Of a stretch of DNA of 64,000 nucleotides, positions 36,471 through 48,252 are shown piece by piece (positions within the stretch are counted from its first letter, which is position 1; every line of letters begins with the position of its first letter). Origin of the DNA: Salinisphaera sp. (GTDB taxonomy: Bacteria > Pseudomonadota > Gammaproteobacteria > Nevskiales > Salinisphaeraceae); contig NZ_PBYA01000006.1 in the NCBI RefSeq assembly GCF_002729955.1, positions 1 to 64,000 of the forward strand, in the 5' to 3' direction. Below the pieces are notes generated by a model. The model was not told the origin of the DNA and searched no databases. It saw only the letters and a list, made by a program, of their open reading frames with translations. Position numbers and translations under genes: made by a program.

Positions 36471-37262
36471 ATGCGGGTCATGTCCTTCAACGCCAACGGT
36501 ATTCGAGCCGCGCAGCGCAAGGGGTTCTTCGAGTGGATGGCCACCCAGGACCCGGACGTGGTCTGTATCCAGGAGCTCAAGGCCCAGCAACACCAGCTCG
36601 AGGGCGTGGAAGCGTTCTGGCCGGCCGGCTATCACTGCTTCTACGAAGAGGCGACCAGTCGCAAGGGCTACTCCGGCGTGGCCATCTATTCCAAGCGTGA
36701 GCCCGACGAAATCATTCGCGGCATGGGCCACGACGAGTTCGACGCGGAGGGCCGCTATATCGAAGCGCGTTTTGCGATGCCCGAGGGCGATCTGAACATC
36801 GCCAGCCTGTATGCCCCCTCCGGTTCCTCGGGCGATCATCGCCAGGACTCCAAGGAGCGCTATCTGATGCATTTTCCGCAGCTGCTGGCCGCCCGCGCGG
36901 CCGCGCCCGGCGATTATCTGGTCTGCGGCGATCTGAACATCGCGCACAAGGAAATCGACCTGAAGAACTGGAAGAACAACAAGAAGAACTCCGGCTTTCT
37001 GCCGCACGAACGGGAATGGATGGACCGGCTGTTCGGCGAAATGGGGCTGGTCGACGTCTTTCGCGAGATCAACCCCAACGAAGATCAGTTCACCTGGTGG
37101 TCGCAGCGCGGGCGGGCCTGGGATAACAACGTGGGCTGGCGTATCGACTACCACGTGGCTACGCCGGGGCTGGCGAAGAAGGCGACCGCCGAATCGGTCT
37201 ATCGCGCCGAACGGCTGTCCGATCATGCACCGCTGACGATCGATTACGATGTCCAGTTCTAG
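36471..37262 (+). CDS. xthA: exodeoxyribonuclease III family AP endonuclease
   Basis: A 263-residue base-excision-repair nuclease that cuts 5' of abasic sites and has 3'-5' exonuclease activity. Motifs: MSFNANGIRAA, CIQELKAQ (metal-binding Glu), YSGVAIYSK, CGDLNIAHKEID, and DYHVATPGL with SDHAPLTIDY (catalytic Asp-His) at the end. AAGGAAA precedes ATG 36471. It overlaps the ampG start by 14 bases. Confidence 0.95.
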   Translation: MRVMSFNANGIRAAQRKGFFEWMATQDPDVVCIQELKAQQHQLEGVEAFWPAGYHCFYEEATSRKGYSGVAIYSKREPDEIIRGMGHDEFDAEGRYIEARFAMPEGDLNIASLYAPSGSSGDHRQDSKERYLMHFPQLLAARAAAPGDYLVCGDLNIAHKEIDLKNWKNNKKNSGFLPHEREWMDRLFGEMGLVDVFREINPNEDQFTWWSQRGRAWDNNVGWRIDYHVATPGLAKKATAESVYRAERLSDHAPLTIDYDVQF

Positions 37263-38766
37263 CGCCGCCGACACGAATACCCCGCCCAAGCGCGACTGGC
37301 GGGCGGCCCTCGAGGTCTATCTCAAGCCGCGGGTCGTCGGCATGCTGTTCCTCGGCTTCTCGTCGGGACTGCCGTTTCTGCTGGTGTTCTCAACGCTCTC
37401 GGCCTGGCTGGCCCAAGAGGGTGTATCCAAGACCACGATCGGGTTCTTCTCGTGGATCGGGATGATGTACTCGATCAAGTTCTTCTGGGCGCCGGTGGTC
37501 GATCGGTTCCCCTTGCCGGTGCTGGGCCGGCTGCTGGGCCGACGACGGGCCTGGATGCTGCTGGCCCAGATCGGGCTGATCGTGGGGTTGGTCGCCATGG
37601 CGTTGACCGACCCGACCGAGAATCTTGCCGCGCTCGCCTGGTTCGGGTTGCTGGTGGCGTTTTCCTCGGCCACCCAGGACGTGGCCATCGACGCCTGGCG
37701 TATCGAAGCCGTGGATGAAAGCATTCAGGGCGCGATGGCGGCGACCTATCAGGCAGGCTATCGCATCGCCCTGCTCACCGCCGGCGCGGGGGCGTTCTAT
37801 ATCGCCTCCGGCACGACATGGCCGTTCACCTATCTGGTGATGGCCGGCCTCGTGGGTGTGGGCATGGTCACGGTATTGCTGGTGGCCGAGCCGGAAGCCT
37901 CGGCCCGTGCCTCGCTGCTGCCGGAAGAACCCTGGGTACAGGCGCATCTCGAGCGCTGTGGTTTTCTGCCACAAAAACTGCGCGGGGCCTACGGCTGGGT
38001 GCTGGGCGCGGTGGTCTGTCCGCTGGTGGATTTCTTTGCCCGTTATGGCTTGCCCGCGCTGGTCATTCTGCTGTTCGTGAGCCTGTTCCGGGTGACCGAT
38101 ATCACCCTCGGCGTGATGGCCAATCCCTTCTATCTGGACATGCACTATTCGCTCAACGAAATCGCGAGCGTGACCAAGCTGTTCGGGATCGCCATGACGC
38201 TGGGCGGCGCGGCGCTGGGCGGGGTGCTGATCGTGCGCTACGGCATTCTCCGGCCGCTGCTGGCCAGCGCCATTCTCGCCGCCTCGACCAATCTGGCCTT
38301 TGCCTGGCTGGCTTCGCAGGGCGCCGACGCGCAGACCATGCTGCTGTTCAACACCGGGCTGATGGATATGGCCACGCGCCCCGATATCGCAGCTTTTTTG
38401 TGGACGCCTTCGTTGAACATGCCCTGGCAGCCGGGTAATCCGGGACTGCTGTCGCTGGCGTTGACCGTGTCGGCAGACAACCTTTCGGGCGGCATGGCCG
38501 GCTCTGCGTTCATCGCCTATTTATCCAGCCTGACCAACACTCAATACACCGCTACCCAGTACGCGTTGTTTTCGTCGCTGATGACCCTGCCCGGCAAATA
38601 TATCGGCGGCTATTCGGGTTGGGTGGTCGACAACTTCGGTTATATGCCGTTTTTCAGCTATACCGCGCTGGCCGGTATTCCGGCGATCTTGCTGTCGATA
38701 GGTCTGTTCTATATCCATCGGCACGAGACCCCGGCGCACAAGCAACAGGAATCGACATCGTCATGA
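37249..38766 (+). CDS. ampG: AmpG-family muropeptide MFS transporter
   Basis: A 505-residue major-facilitator permease with about 12-14 helices, importing GlcNAc-anhydroMur-peptides for cell-wall recycling. Family marks include LGFSSGLPFLLVFSTLSAWLAQEGVS, GMMYSIKFFWAPVVDRFPLP, FSSATQDVAIDAWRIE and MTLPGKYIGGYSGW. It overlaps the exoIII stop at its start and the next gene at its stop (ATGA). No ampD or beta-lactamase genes are adjacent. Confidence 0.92.
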   Translation: MSSSSAADTNTPPKRDWRAALEVYLKPRVVGMLFLGFSSGLPFLLVFSTLSAWLAQEGVSKTTIGFFSWIGMMYSIKFFWAPVVDRFPLPVLGRLLGRRRAWMLLAQIGLIVGLVAMALTDPTENLAALAWFGLLVAFSSATQDVAIDAWRIEAVDESIQGAMAATYQAGYRIALLTAGAGAFYIASGTTWPFTYLVMAGLVGVGMVTVLLVAEPEASARASLLPEEPWVQAHLERCGFLPQKLRGAYGWVLGAVVCPLVDFFARYGLPALVILLFVSLFRVTDITLGVMANPFYLDMHYSLNEIASVTKLFGIAMTLGGAALGGVLIVRYGILRPLLASAILAASTNLAFAWLASQGADAQTMLLFNTGLMDMATRPDIAAFLWTPSLNMPWQPGNPGLLSLALTVSADNLSGGMAGSAFIAYLSSLTNTQYTATQYALFSSLMTLPGKYIGGYSGWVVDNFGYMPFFSYTALAGIPAILLSIGLFYIHRHETPAHKQQESTSS

Positions 38767-40175
38767 AAAATTCGCAGCACTGGTTTGGAATGCTGGCCGT
38801 GATCGTGCCGGCCACCCTGGTACCGCTGGCCGTCTGGGCCGCCGCCCCGACCGCCGCCCCGACCGACACCCCGACCGACACGGATCGTGTCGATGCCATG
38901 GCGCTGTACAACCGCGGCGCGGCCGTGATCCAGACCACGCGCGAGATCGAGCTGGATGCCGGCCGCCAGACCATCGGCTGGCCCCTGTCCGGACGCCTGC
39001 GCGCCGATACCGTCTGGCTCGACGGCGAGGGCGTACGCCTGACCGGCCTCAGTGCCCCCGCGGGCGACGACAGCGGCTCGGCTCGCCTGGCCGCACGGGT
39101 CGGCCAGCCGATCACGCTGCTGCGCGACAACGACGCCGGCGATGCACGCTCGCGCGAAGCCACGCTCGTGGGTGTGGACGGCGATACGCTGTTGGTCCGC
39201 GTAGACGACCGTATCGAACGCCTGACCGATGCTTCACCCTGGCGGATCGCTTGGCCGGCGGATACGGACGACGGTAACGCGCTGCAGCTGGATATCGAGG
39301 CCGGCAAGGCCGGCAAGCAGGCGCTGACCGCCACCTACCAGATCGACGGCCCCAGCTGGCAGGCCAGCTATACCGGGCATTTCGATGCCAGGGCTGGCCA
39401 GCTCGAACTCGCCAGCATGGCCGTGATCGACAACAGCGGCGGGGCGCGTCTGGCCGCCGACAAGGCCTGGCTGGTCGCCGGCGACGTGGCACGCACCCAC
39501 GGCAATGCGCCGGCCCCGATGATGATGGCCCGCTCCGAAGCCAAGCAAAGCGATGCGGGCGCGCCCGAGGCCAGCGGCGATACCTATCGCTATGCCCTCG
39601 ACAACGGCCTCGACGTTCCCGCCGGCGGCATGCGGGCGGTGTCGATCATGGCGCCGCAGACGTTCGAGGCCGAGCGCAGCTATCGTTTCGAGAACAGCCT
39701 CTATTCGGTGGGCCGCGACGGCCAGCGCAGCCACGCCCAGATCCGGCTGGCGTTCGACAACACGGCAGACGTGCCGCTGCCCGCCGGCGCGGTGCGGGTC
39801 TACGACAGCGCGGGCAGCGCGCAGCTGATGGGCGAGGATCGCATCGACGACACGCCGAAAAAGGCACCGGTCACGCTCACGCTCGGCACAGCTTTCGATC
39901 TGACCAGCGAGCGTCGTCTGGTCGAGGATCGCAAGACAGGCGAGAAAAACACCGGCGAGAACGAGCAGCGTCGTACCATCGAAATCAAGCTGCATAACGC
40001 CAGCGCGGATACGGCCACGGTCAACGTCATCGAACATCTGCCGCAGGGCGCGACCGTCGAATCGGCCGAGCCCGAAACCATGGACAAGGCGCCTGCCAAT
40101 ACCGCCCAGTGGCAGATCGATGTGCCTGCCAACGGCGACAAGACGCTGCGTTACACCGCCAGCTGGTCCAACTAG
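38763..40175 (+). CDS. exported DUF4139 domain protein
   Basis: A 470-residue secreted protein with a signal peptide ending near VWAAA and a short Thr/Pro-rich linker (TAAPTDTPTDT). The rest is beta-rich with VYNRGAAVIQTTREI-like opening, ATYQIDGPSWQASYTGHFD (the usual DUF4139 motif) and a C-terminal Ig-like region ending in KTLRYTASWSN. It begins by ATGA overlap with ampG. The function of DUF4139 proteins is unknown; the export signal and ampG coupling hint at an envelope role. Confidence 0.8.
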   Translation: MKNSQHWFGMLAVIVPATLVPLAVWAAAPTAAPTDTPTDTDRVDAMALYNRGAAVIQTTREIELDAGRQTIGWPLSGRLRADTVWLDGEGVRLTGLSAPAGDDSGSARLAARVGQPITLLRDNDAGDARSREATLVGVDGDTLLVRVDDRIERLTDASPWRIAWPADTDDGNALQLDIEAGKAGKQALTATYQIDGPSWQASYTGHFDARAGQLELASMAVIDNSGGARLAADKAWLVAGDVARTHGNAPAPMMMARSEAKQSDAGAPEASGDTYRYALDNGLDVPAGGMRAVSIMAPQTFEAERSYRFENSLYSVGRDGQRSHAQIRLAFDNTADVPLPAGAVRVYDSAGSAQLMGEDRIDDTPKKAPVTLTLGTAFDLTSERRLVEDRKTGEKNTGENEQRRTIEIKLHNASADTATVNVIEHLPQGATVESAEPETMDKAPANTAQWQIDVPANGDKTLRYTASWSN

Positions 40176-40178
40176 ACG

Positions 40179-40709
40179 ATGGCCACGCGCGATCTGGCGA
40201 TCATCGGCATCCGGCTGATCGCTTTCTACCTGGTCGCGCGCGGTCTTCTGGTGGCGGTCCAGAGTGTGCCGTACGCATGGGCTAGCGATCCGGTCGAAGA
40301 CGCGTCGCTGCTGCAGCTGAGCGTGATGCTGCAACTGGTCGCACCGCTCATCCTGGCGGCTTTGATGTGGCTCGGCGCCCCCTGGCTTGCAAATTTCATG
40401 AGTCGCGCTGGTAGCGAGCCTGTCGACACGAGCGGCCTGAATGCCGAGTCGGTCGCGGCGATCGCTTTCGGCGTGGCCGGCGTGGTCGTATTGATCCACG
40501 GCCTGCCGCAGCTTGTCTGGTACTGCATCCAGGCGCTGGTCATAGAGCGCCGCGCCGGTGCAGCGTCTCTGGCGCGGGGCCAATGGCTGCAGGTGGCGAC
40601 CGTGGCCCTGCGCTGCGTACTGGCGTTCGGCGTCGTGGCGGGTGCGCCCGCGCTCGGCCGCTGGGTGCTTCGGCTACGCACGGCCGCCCTGCGGTCCGAT
40701 GAGTCCTGA
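40179..40709 (+). CDS. hypothetical membrane protein
   Basis: A 176-residue protein with four likely helices: about 7-27, 47-68, 90-110 and 138-160. There are no charged residues in the helices apart from ends, and no recognised motif. It starts three bases after the DUF4139 gene, so it is co-transcribed. Function unknown. Confidence 0.7.
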   Translation: MATRDLAIIGIRLIAFYLVARGLLVAVQSVPYAWASDPVEDASLLQLSVMLQLVAPLILAALMWLGAPWLANFMSRAGSEPVDTSGLNAESVAAIAFGVAGVVVLIHGLPQLVWYCIQALVIERRAGAASLARGQWLQVATVALRCVLAFGVVAGAPALGRWVLRLRTAALRSDES

Positions 40710-40754
40710 TATCACCTCAAGCCGCGCTGCGCGGACGCTTTGAAAGGATCCAGG

Positions 40755-41384
40755 GTGCAAAACCAGATGAAAACACTTTTTCTGTCGTCGTCGTTTGCGC
40801 AGGTCGAAGACGAGTTCGCAAGGTTCGTCGGCGGTGACTGTGCGGGCAAACGAGTAACCTTTATTGCCACGGCCAGCGTGGTCGAAAGCGTGAATTTCTA
40901 CGTCGAGCAGGGCAGACAGGCGTTACAGCGCCAGGGGCTTGTGGTCGACACGCTGGATATTTCCACGGCCACGAGGGCACAAACGCGCCGCATGTTGGAA
41001 GACAACGACTATATTTATGTCAGCGGCGGTAATACGTTCTATCTACTCCAGGAGCTGCGCAGCACGGGTGCCGACCAGGCGCTGGTTCGGGAAGTCGAGT
41101 CGGGCACGCCGTACCTGGGTGAATCAGCGGGGGCGATGGTCGTCGCACCGCATATCGAATACGCGCGGTTTATGGACGACCCCACGGCGGCCCCCGATCT
41201 GGAGTCTTTTACCGGGCTGGGGCTGATCGATTTCTTTCCGGTTCCGCATTACGGCAACATCCCGTTTGCCGAGGCCGCCGAACAGATCATGGCTACCTAT
41301 GACGCAACTCTAGCGCTTCGGCCCTTGAGCAACACCCAGGCGATGATCGTCGACGAAGAGCGCGTTTTAGTTGTGGGCGCCTGA
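40755..41384 (+). CDS. peptidase E-like S51 family protein (class I glutamine amidotransferase fold)
   Basis: A protein of about 209 residues. The catalytic Ser lies in the nucleophile elbow YLGESAGAMV; preceding it is YIYVSGGNTFYLLQEL, and a His is in PVPHYGN, as in dipeptidase E, which cleaves Asp-X dipeptides. GTG 40755 is chosen, six bases after AAAGGA; ATG 40767 is possible. It follows the membrane protein by about 45 bases and is convergent with ispA. Confidence 0.82.
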   Translation: MQNQMKTLFLSSSFAQVEDEFARFVGGDCAGKRVTFIATASVVESVNFYVEQGRQALQRQGLVVDTLDISTATRAQTRRMLEDNDYIYVSGGNTFYLLQELRSTGADQALVREVESGTPYLGESAGAMVVAPHIEYARFMDDPTAAPDLESFTGLGLIDFFPVPHYGNIPFAEAAEQIMATYDATLALRPLSNTQAMIVDEERVLVVGA

Positions 41385-41402
41385 GCCGGTTGGCACGCGC
41401 CG

Positions 41403-42290
41403 CTAGTGGTCGCGCTTGACGATCTCCGCGGCGATCGCCCGTAGCGGGTCGGCATCGTCGCCGAATGGCGCCAGCGCCGCGAGCGCCTGCTCGTACAGGC
41501 GGTTGGCGTAGTCGCGGGCCGCGTCCAGACCGAGCAGGGCCGGGTATGTGGCCTTGGCATGGGCGATATCCGCACCCTGGGTCTTGCCCAGCGTCTGCGT
41601 ATCGGATTCGATATCGAGTACGTCGTCGCGTACCTGAAACGCGAGGCCGATATGCTCGGCAAAGTGATCCAGCGCCTCGCGGCGATCGGAGGCCAGCGAC
41701 GGCTGGGTATCCGCGGCCAGACGTACGCAGGCGCGCAGCAGGGCGCCTGTCTTGTGACGATGCAGGCGCTCGAGCGTGGCCTGGTCGATGGTCTGGCCTT
41801 CGCTGGCCATATCCAGCACCTGGCCGCCCACCATGCCGCGCGAGCCGCAGGCCAGGGCGAGCGTATGCGTGCGTGCGGCCCCGATCGCCGGCCGTTCGGC
41901 CACGCTCGTATCCGCGGCCAGTATCTCGAAGGCCAGACTCTGCAGGGCATCGCCGGCAAGTATGGCGGTGGCTTCGTCGTAGGCGATATGCACGGTGGGC
42001 GCGCCGCGGCGCAGGGCATCGTCGTCCATGGCCGGCAGATCGTCGTGGACGAGCGAATAGGCATGGATGAGTTCCACTGCCGTGGCCGGCGCATCCAGTT
42101 GCTCGGCGGCCACGCCCAGGGTCTGGCCGGTGGCATGGACCAGCCGCGGGCGGATGCGCTTGCCGCCGCCGAGTACCGCATAGCGCATGGCCTCGTGCAG
42201 CCGGGCCGGCTCGGTCGCTGCAGCCGGCAGGGCGCGTTCGAGGGCGGCTTCGATACGGGCAGGGATATCGGAAGAGGCGTCGTGGGCCAT
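41403..42290 (-). CDS. ispA: farnesyl diphosphate synthase-type polyprenyl synthetase
   Basis: A 295-residue enzyme condensing DMAPP with two IPP to farnesyl diphosphate. The first Asp-rich motif DDLPAMD is at 83-89 and the second DDVLD at 222-226. GGGKRIRPRL (IPP site) is at about 41-50 and the HKTGALL stretch near 179. Bulky residues upstream of the first motif (Tyr78) fit a C15 product. Length is normal for bacterial IspA. It sits about 1 kb from the mevalonate genes, directly downstream of them in metabolism. Confidence 0.93.
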   Translation of the reverse strand: MAHDASSDIPARIEAALERALPAAATEPARLHEAMRYAVLGGGKRIRPRLVHATGQTLGVAAEQLDAPATAVELIHAYSLVHDDLPAMDDDALRRGAPTVHIAYDEATAILAGDALQSLAFEILAADTSVAERPAIGAARTHTLALACGSRGMVGGQVLDMASEGQTIDQATLERLHRHKTGALLRACVRLAADTQPSLASDRREALDHFAEHIGLAFQVRDDVLDIESDTQTLGKTQGADIAHAKATYPALLGLDAARDYANRLYEQALAALAPFGDDADPLRAIAAEIVKRDH

Positions 42291-42505
42291 GGGGCAGACA
42301 AGCCGGTTCGCCCGGCGCGAGAGAAGGCAATGGCGCGCTAGCTAGCCACTAAAGCGCAGGCCGGTCAAATACCGCCCGCCCATTCGTTACCGCCAGCGGC
42401 ATGAAGATTCGATGACAGCGCCTGCGGTCGGCGAACTGTGGGCGCGTGGCGGTGGTCTGATTTGCGGTTGTCACTATCCATCGATTGTATTGCCGGGAGC
42501 CGAAC

Positions 42506-43123
42506 ATGGGCATTCATAGCGACTCTTTGCAACAGACCGTGACCTGTATCGTGGTGACGTTCGTCGTTGTCGTATGTCTGGGGGTATGGAGCGCGGCTGC
42601 GCGCGAGCCGGCCCAGGCCGTGGTCGAGCGCTTCGACAGCCTGTTGCTGACCACCATGAAGAAGGGCCAGCAGCTGAGCTTCGAGGCTCGCTACGACAAG
42701 CTCGCCGAGCGCGTCGATCAGGATTTCGATATTCGACGGATTGCGCAGCGCCGGCTCGGCGATCGCTGGGCACAGATGAATGGCGATGAACGCCAGGCCT
42801 ATACGGCACGGGTTCGCAAAACGTTGATTGCCCGCTACGCACATACCTACGATCACTATGCGGGCCAGCGCTTCGATATATGCGGTTTGCGACCGCTTGG
42901 CGACGATACGCGCCAGGTGGAAGTGGCGCTCATCGACCCAGACGGCATGCGCCGGGTCACGCGCTACACGGTAGCGCGCGACGAGGGCGAGTGGCGCGTG
43001 GTCGGCGTCTCGCCGGGCATGGGGTTTTCCGGGCCGGAAACGGCGGCGCTGGTGCCGCGCGATACGCCGAAAGCGTTGTTCGGTGGGTTGGAACGGCGGC
43101 TGGCGGGCGGGCCACGCGTCTAG
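42506..43123 (+). CDS. MlaC/Ttg2D-family exported protein, HpnM-like
   Basis: A 205-residue exported protein with a signal anchor (TVTCIVVTFVVVVCLGVWSAAA). The MlaC/Tol-toluene-tolerance fold is suggested by QAVVERFDSLLLTTMKKG, ARYDKLAERVDQDFDIRRIAQRRLG, MNGDERQAYTARVRKTLIARYAHTYDHYAGQRF and GEWRVVGV near the end. The RYDKLAxxVxxxFD stretch is closer to HpnM, the hopanoid-associated relative, than to MlaC. Such proteins carry lipids across the periplasm. No MlaABDEF partners are present; it lies between ispA and the mevalonate operon. Confidence 0.75.
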   Translation: MGIHSDSLQQTVTCIVVTFVVVVCLGVWSAAAREPAQAVVERFDSLLLTTMKKGQQLSFEARYDKLAERVDQDFDIRRIAQRRLGDRWAQMNGDERQAYTARVRKTLIARYAHTYDHYAGQRFDICGLRPLGDDTRQVEVALIDPDGMRRVTRYTVARDEGEWRVVGVSPGMGFSGPETAALVPRDTPKALFGGLERRLAGGPRV

Positions 43124-43234
43124 GGTCTTTTAAAAACGAATGCCCATCGCCGCGTTGCTGCTCAAAATCGTCTCCCGCAAGGTTTGGCGCGACGATTCAT
43201 TCGCGTTGACCGGCCACGGTTCAGCGCGCGGCGT

Positions 43235-43816
43235 TCAGTTTGCCAGCAGGGCTTGGACCGTATCCCAGTGCTCGGCGCGAATACGCGGCCATTCGAGTTT
43301 GAGCCAGGGCGTGTAGAGCGAGGGGTTGTCGACCAGTTCGCGATCCAGTGTCTGCGGTGAAACCGCCTGACTGGCCGCGATTTCGTTGGTGTTGGCAGCC
43401 ACGGGCGTATCGGACTGGGCGACGTAGACCGAGCACAGCTCGTGTTCGGCGCCCACATCGCCGAACCTCGCGTGATACTCGAAGCGATACAGAAAGGTGA
43501 GGTCGGCGTTCACGCCGAGCTCTTCGTGCAGGCGGCGGCTGGCCGCATCGTCGACGGTTTCGCCGCGGCGCGGGTGGCTACAGCAGCTGTTGGCCCAGTA
43601 GCCGCCCCAGAGCTGCTTGCCCGGCGCGCGCTGTTGCAGCCAGACCCGCCCGGCGCCGTCGAACAGAAAGATCGAAAAGGCGCGATGCAGCACGCCGTCG
43701 CCTTCATGGGCCTCGGCCTTGGGCTTGTAGCCGAGCACGTTGTCTTCGCTGTCGACGAGAATGAGCGGCTCGTCGTCGAAGGACACGATCGGGGCGGCGG
43801 AAGAAGGGTCGGACAT
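43235..43816 (-). CDS. idi: isopentenyl-diphosphate delta-isomerase, type I
   Basis: A 193-residue Nudix-fold enzyme interconverting IPP and DMAPP, needed when all C5 units come as IPP from mevalonate. Metal-site residues His37 and His44 (in HEGDGVLHRAFSIFLFD), catalytic Cys79 in NSCCSHP and Glu124/Glu126 in EHELC align with the Escherichia coli enzyme. The Nudix-like helix is RRLHEELGV. It is the last gene of the mevalonate operon, six bases after the HMGR-MVK fusion. Confidence 0.95.
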   Translation of the reverse strand: MSDPSSAAPIVSFDDEPLILVDSEDNVLGYKPKAEAHEGDGVLHRAFSIFLFDGAGRVWLQQRAPGKQLWGGYWANSCCSHPRRGETVDDAASRRLHEELGVNADLTFLYRFEYHARFGDVGAEHELCSVYVAQSDTPVAANTNEIAASQAVSPQTLDRELVDNPSLYTPWLKLEWPRIRAEHWDTVQALLAN

Positions 43817-43822
43817 GACGGC

Positions 43823-46099
<2,277 letters not shown>

Positions 46100-46189
46100 C
46101 GCGATTGCAGGCGTGTATGACGGGGCAGAACGCGGCCGCAGCCGGGTTCGCGCGAGGGAATCAGGGGCGCAGTTTATCGTACCCGCGTG

Positions 46190-47215
46190 TCAGCCCGGCG
46201 ATTGCCGTGTTTCGCAGCGCAGGCCGGGGGCGCCGAAAGCGAGGTCTACAAAGCGTGCGCCGGCCCGTTCGAGGGCGGCGTGCAGGCGTTTTTCGTCGTC
46301 GCCGCGATGCGTGAATACCAGGCCTACATCGCCGCCACCCGCGCCCGAGCTCTTGAACGTGCCGCCGTGGGGCGCGGCGAGTTCTGCCAGATGAAAATGC
46401 TGCGCTGTGACGATGCCTGCATTCGCGGCGGCATCGAGCCGACAAAGCGCAGCAAAATAGTCGGCTGCGAGGGCGATAAAGGCGCGCGTATGGGCCAGGC
46501 TGTCGATGACCCGATCCGCCAACGCGTGCAGCTGTGCGATATGGCGGCGGTGTGCTTCCGGGGCCCGGGCGCCGTAGTCGGCCACGCGAGCCACCAGATC
46601 CGGCGTGCTCGCGCCGGTGCCCGTGACCAGAGCGTATGCCGCCAGATCGGCCGGCCAGGTCAGCGGTATCGGGGTCTGGTCGCGGGTATAGCTGATCAGC
46701 CCGCCGTAGACGGCCGTGGCGACATCGCCGCCGCTGCCGCGGCCGTTCTGGGCCGTGCGATGGGCCGCGATCGCACGCGTCGAAAGCGCCGCCCGATCCA
46801 GCGTTTCACCGCTGGCCTGCGATAGCGCCGCGGTGAGTGCGGCGGCCACGGCAGCACTCGAGCCCAGCCCGAGCTTGTGGCCGTCCTGGGCGAAGTCCTG
46901 ACTGTCGATCGTCACGTGCTGTGCTGTCAGACGCGCGCCAAGCGCCTGCGCACTGTGTGCGCGTACGGCCTCGAAGACGGCGATCTTGCGGCGCGTTTCG
47001 GCGTCGAGGCCGGCCGGGATGTCCAGATCGGCGCCCAGATCGAGGACATCAATGCCGAGATTGGCGGCCGTCAGCCGCCAGCGTCCATCCGGCGCGGGTT
47101 CGCAGCTAACGTGTACGCGCCGGTCGACCGCGCTCAGCAGGGCCGGCGCGCCGTCGAGCACCGCATACTCGCCGATCAGGAACAGCTTGCCGGGGGCGCT
47201 GGCTTGAACGACCAC
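46190..47215 (-). CDS. phosphomevalonate kinase
   Basis: A 341-residue GHMP-family kinase converting mevalonate 5-phosphate to the diphosphate. The N-terminus ASAPGKLFLIGEYAVLDGAPALLSAVDRRV is typical of bacterial phosphomevalonate kinases, and the phosphate loop is LGLGSSAAVAAALTAAL (about 114-130). NGRGSGGDVATAVYGG contains the catalytic Asp, and motif 3 is FKSSGAGGGDVGLVF. It starts two bases after the decarboxylase stop; the fusion gene follows after about 90 bases, all on one strand. Confidence 0.92.
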   Translation of the reverse strand: MVVQASAPGKLFLIGEYAVLDGAPALLSAVDRRVHVSCEPAPDGRWRLTAANLGIDVLDLGADLDIPAGLDAETRRKIAVFEAVRAHSAQALGARLTAQHVTIDSQDFAQDGHKLGLGSSAAVAAALTAALSQASGETLDRAALSTRAIAAHRTAQNGRGSGGDVATAVYGGLISYTRDQTPIPLTWPADLAAYALVTGTGASTPDLVARVADYGARAPEAHRRHIAQLHALADRVIDSLAHTRAFIALAADYFAALCRLDAAANAGIVTAQHFHLAELAAPHGGTFKSSGAGGGDVGLVFTHRGDDEKRLHAALERAGARFVDLAFGAPGLRCETRQSPG

Positions 47216-47217
47216 GT

Positions 47218-48204
47218 TCAGTCGAGCAGGTGGGCGTCCGGCCCCAGGCCGCTGACCCGGGTATCGAGCACGCCCGGCACGTTGGCGACTACGCGGGCCA
47301 CCTCGCCGGTATGTTCGGGCGCACAGATCGCCTTGACCTGGGGGCCGGCGTCGATCGTGAAATAAACCGGTGTGCCGGCTTCGCGCAGCTCTCGAACGGC
47401 GTGCATCGCAGCCACGGTCGCGGCATTCCAGTAGAGCAGGCCGGGGCGGGTCGACAGCATGAGACCGTGCAGTTTGAGACAGCTCATCTCGGTGAGTGCA
47501 CCCACGGTTTCGAAATCCCGGGCGGCGATGGCGTTGCGCATGTCGGCCAGGTCCCGGGGCGCGCGGGCGACCCAGGCATCGTAATAGTCAGAGCGTTCGG
47601 CAAGCCCGGTCATGCCGGCGGTGGAATTCACCCGCTTGGCGTTGCGATCGGTAATGGCCACGACCACGCCCAGCGGCCAGTCGGCAGGGCCAAGCAGGGG
47701 TTCAGCGTAGGCGTCTTCGCCGCTCGCGCTTTCGCCGCGGTGCATTTCCACCAGGCCGCCGAAAATCGAGCGCGCGGCCGAACCCGAGCCCTGGCGGGCG
47801 AGCATGGACAGCTCGCGCGCATTCGTGTCGAGGCCGGCTGCGCGACAGGCCGCCAGGGCCAGCGCGGCATAGCCCGAGGCCGACGACGCCAGGCCTGCGC
47901 CGGTCGGGAAGTTGTTCCAGGATTCCACCCGTGCGCGATGCTCGATCCCGGCGCGTGCGCGGATCAGGTCGAGAAAACGGGTGAACGGGGCGGCGTCGAC
48001 CTTGCGCCCGCCGATATCCACGCTGTCGCGATCGATGCCGGCATGAAAGCCCACGCGGGTATCGGTATACAGCGCGTCGAGGGTGATCGAAATCGAACCC
48101 ACGGCCGGCAGGTTGAGCGCAGCGTCGCGTTTGCCCCAATACTTGATCAGGGCGATATTGCTGTGCGCGCGGGCGGTGGCAGGCGAAAGCGGTGCGGCAC
48201 TCAT
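47218..48204 (-). CDS. mvaD: diphosphomevalonate decarboxylase
   Basis: A 328-residue GHMP-family enzyme that phosphorylates and decarboxylates mevalonate diphosphate to IPP. Diagnostic stretches: HSNIALIKYWGKRDAALNLPAVGSISITLD, SWNNFPTGAGLASSASGYAALA (phosphate loop), GSGSAARSIFGGLVEMHRG and the late FTIDAGPQVKAIC with catalytic Asp. ATG 48204 gives the family N-terminus, so the 31 upstream in-frame codons are excluded. It is the promoter-proximal gene of the leftward mevalonate operon. Confidence 0.95.
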   Translation of the reverse strand: MSAAPLSPATARAHSNIALIKYWGKRDAALNLPAVGSISITLDALYTDTRVGFHAGIDRDSVDIGGRKVDAAPFTRFLDLIRARAGIEHRARVESWNNFPTGAGLASSASGYAALALAACRAAGLDTNARELSMLARQGSGSAARSIFGGLVEMHRGESASGEDAYAEPLLGPADWPLGVVVAITDRNAKRVNSTAGMTGLAERSDYYDAWVARAPRDLADMRNAIAARDFETVGALTEMSCLKLHGLMLSTRPGLLYWNAATVAAMHAVRELREAGTPVYFTIDAGPQVKAICAPEHTGEVARVVANVPGVLDTRVSGLGPDAHLLD

Positions 48205-48252
48205 GCGATGAGCCCAGGGCCGGTCGGAACGAGGCCGAAAGGATACGCGAAA

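Noticed and set aside
35673-37289. upstream extension of the DUF4153 frame through pyrE and exoIII (1134 codons in total)
   Set aside because: The added part is out of frame with pyrE and antisense to exoIII, has no family similarity, and a coupled GTG start exists at 35672.
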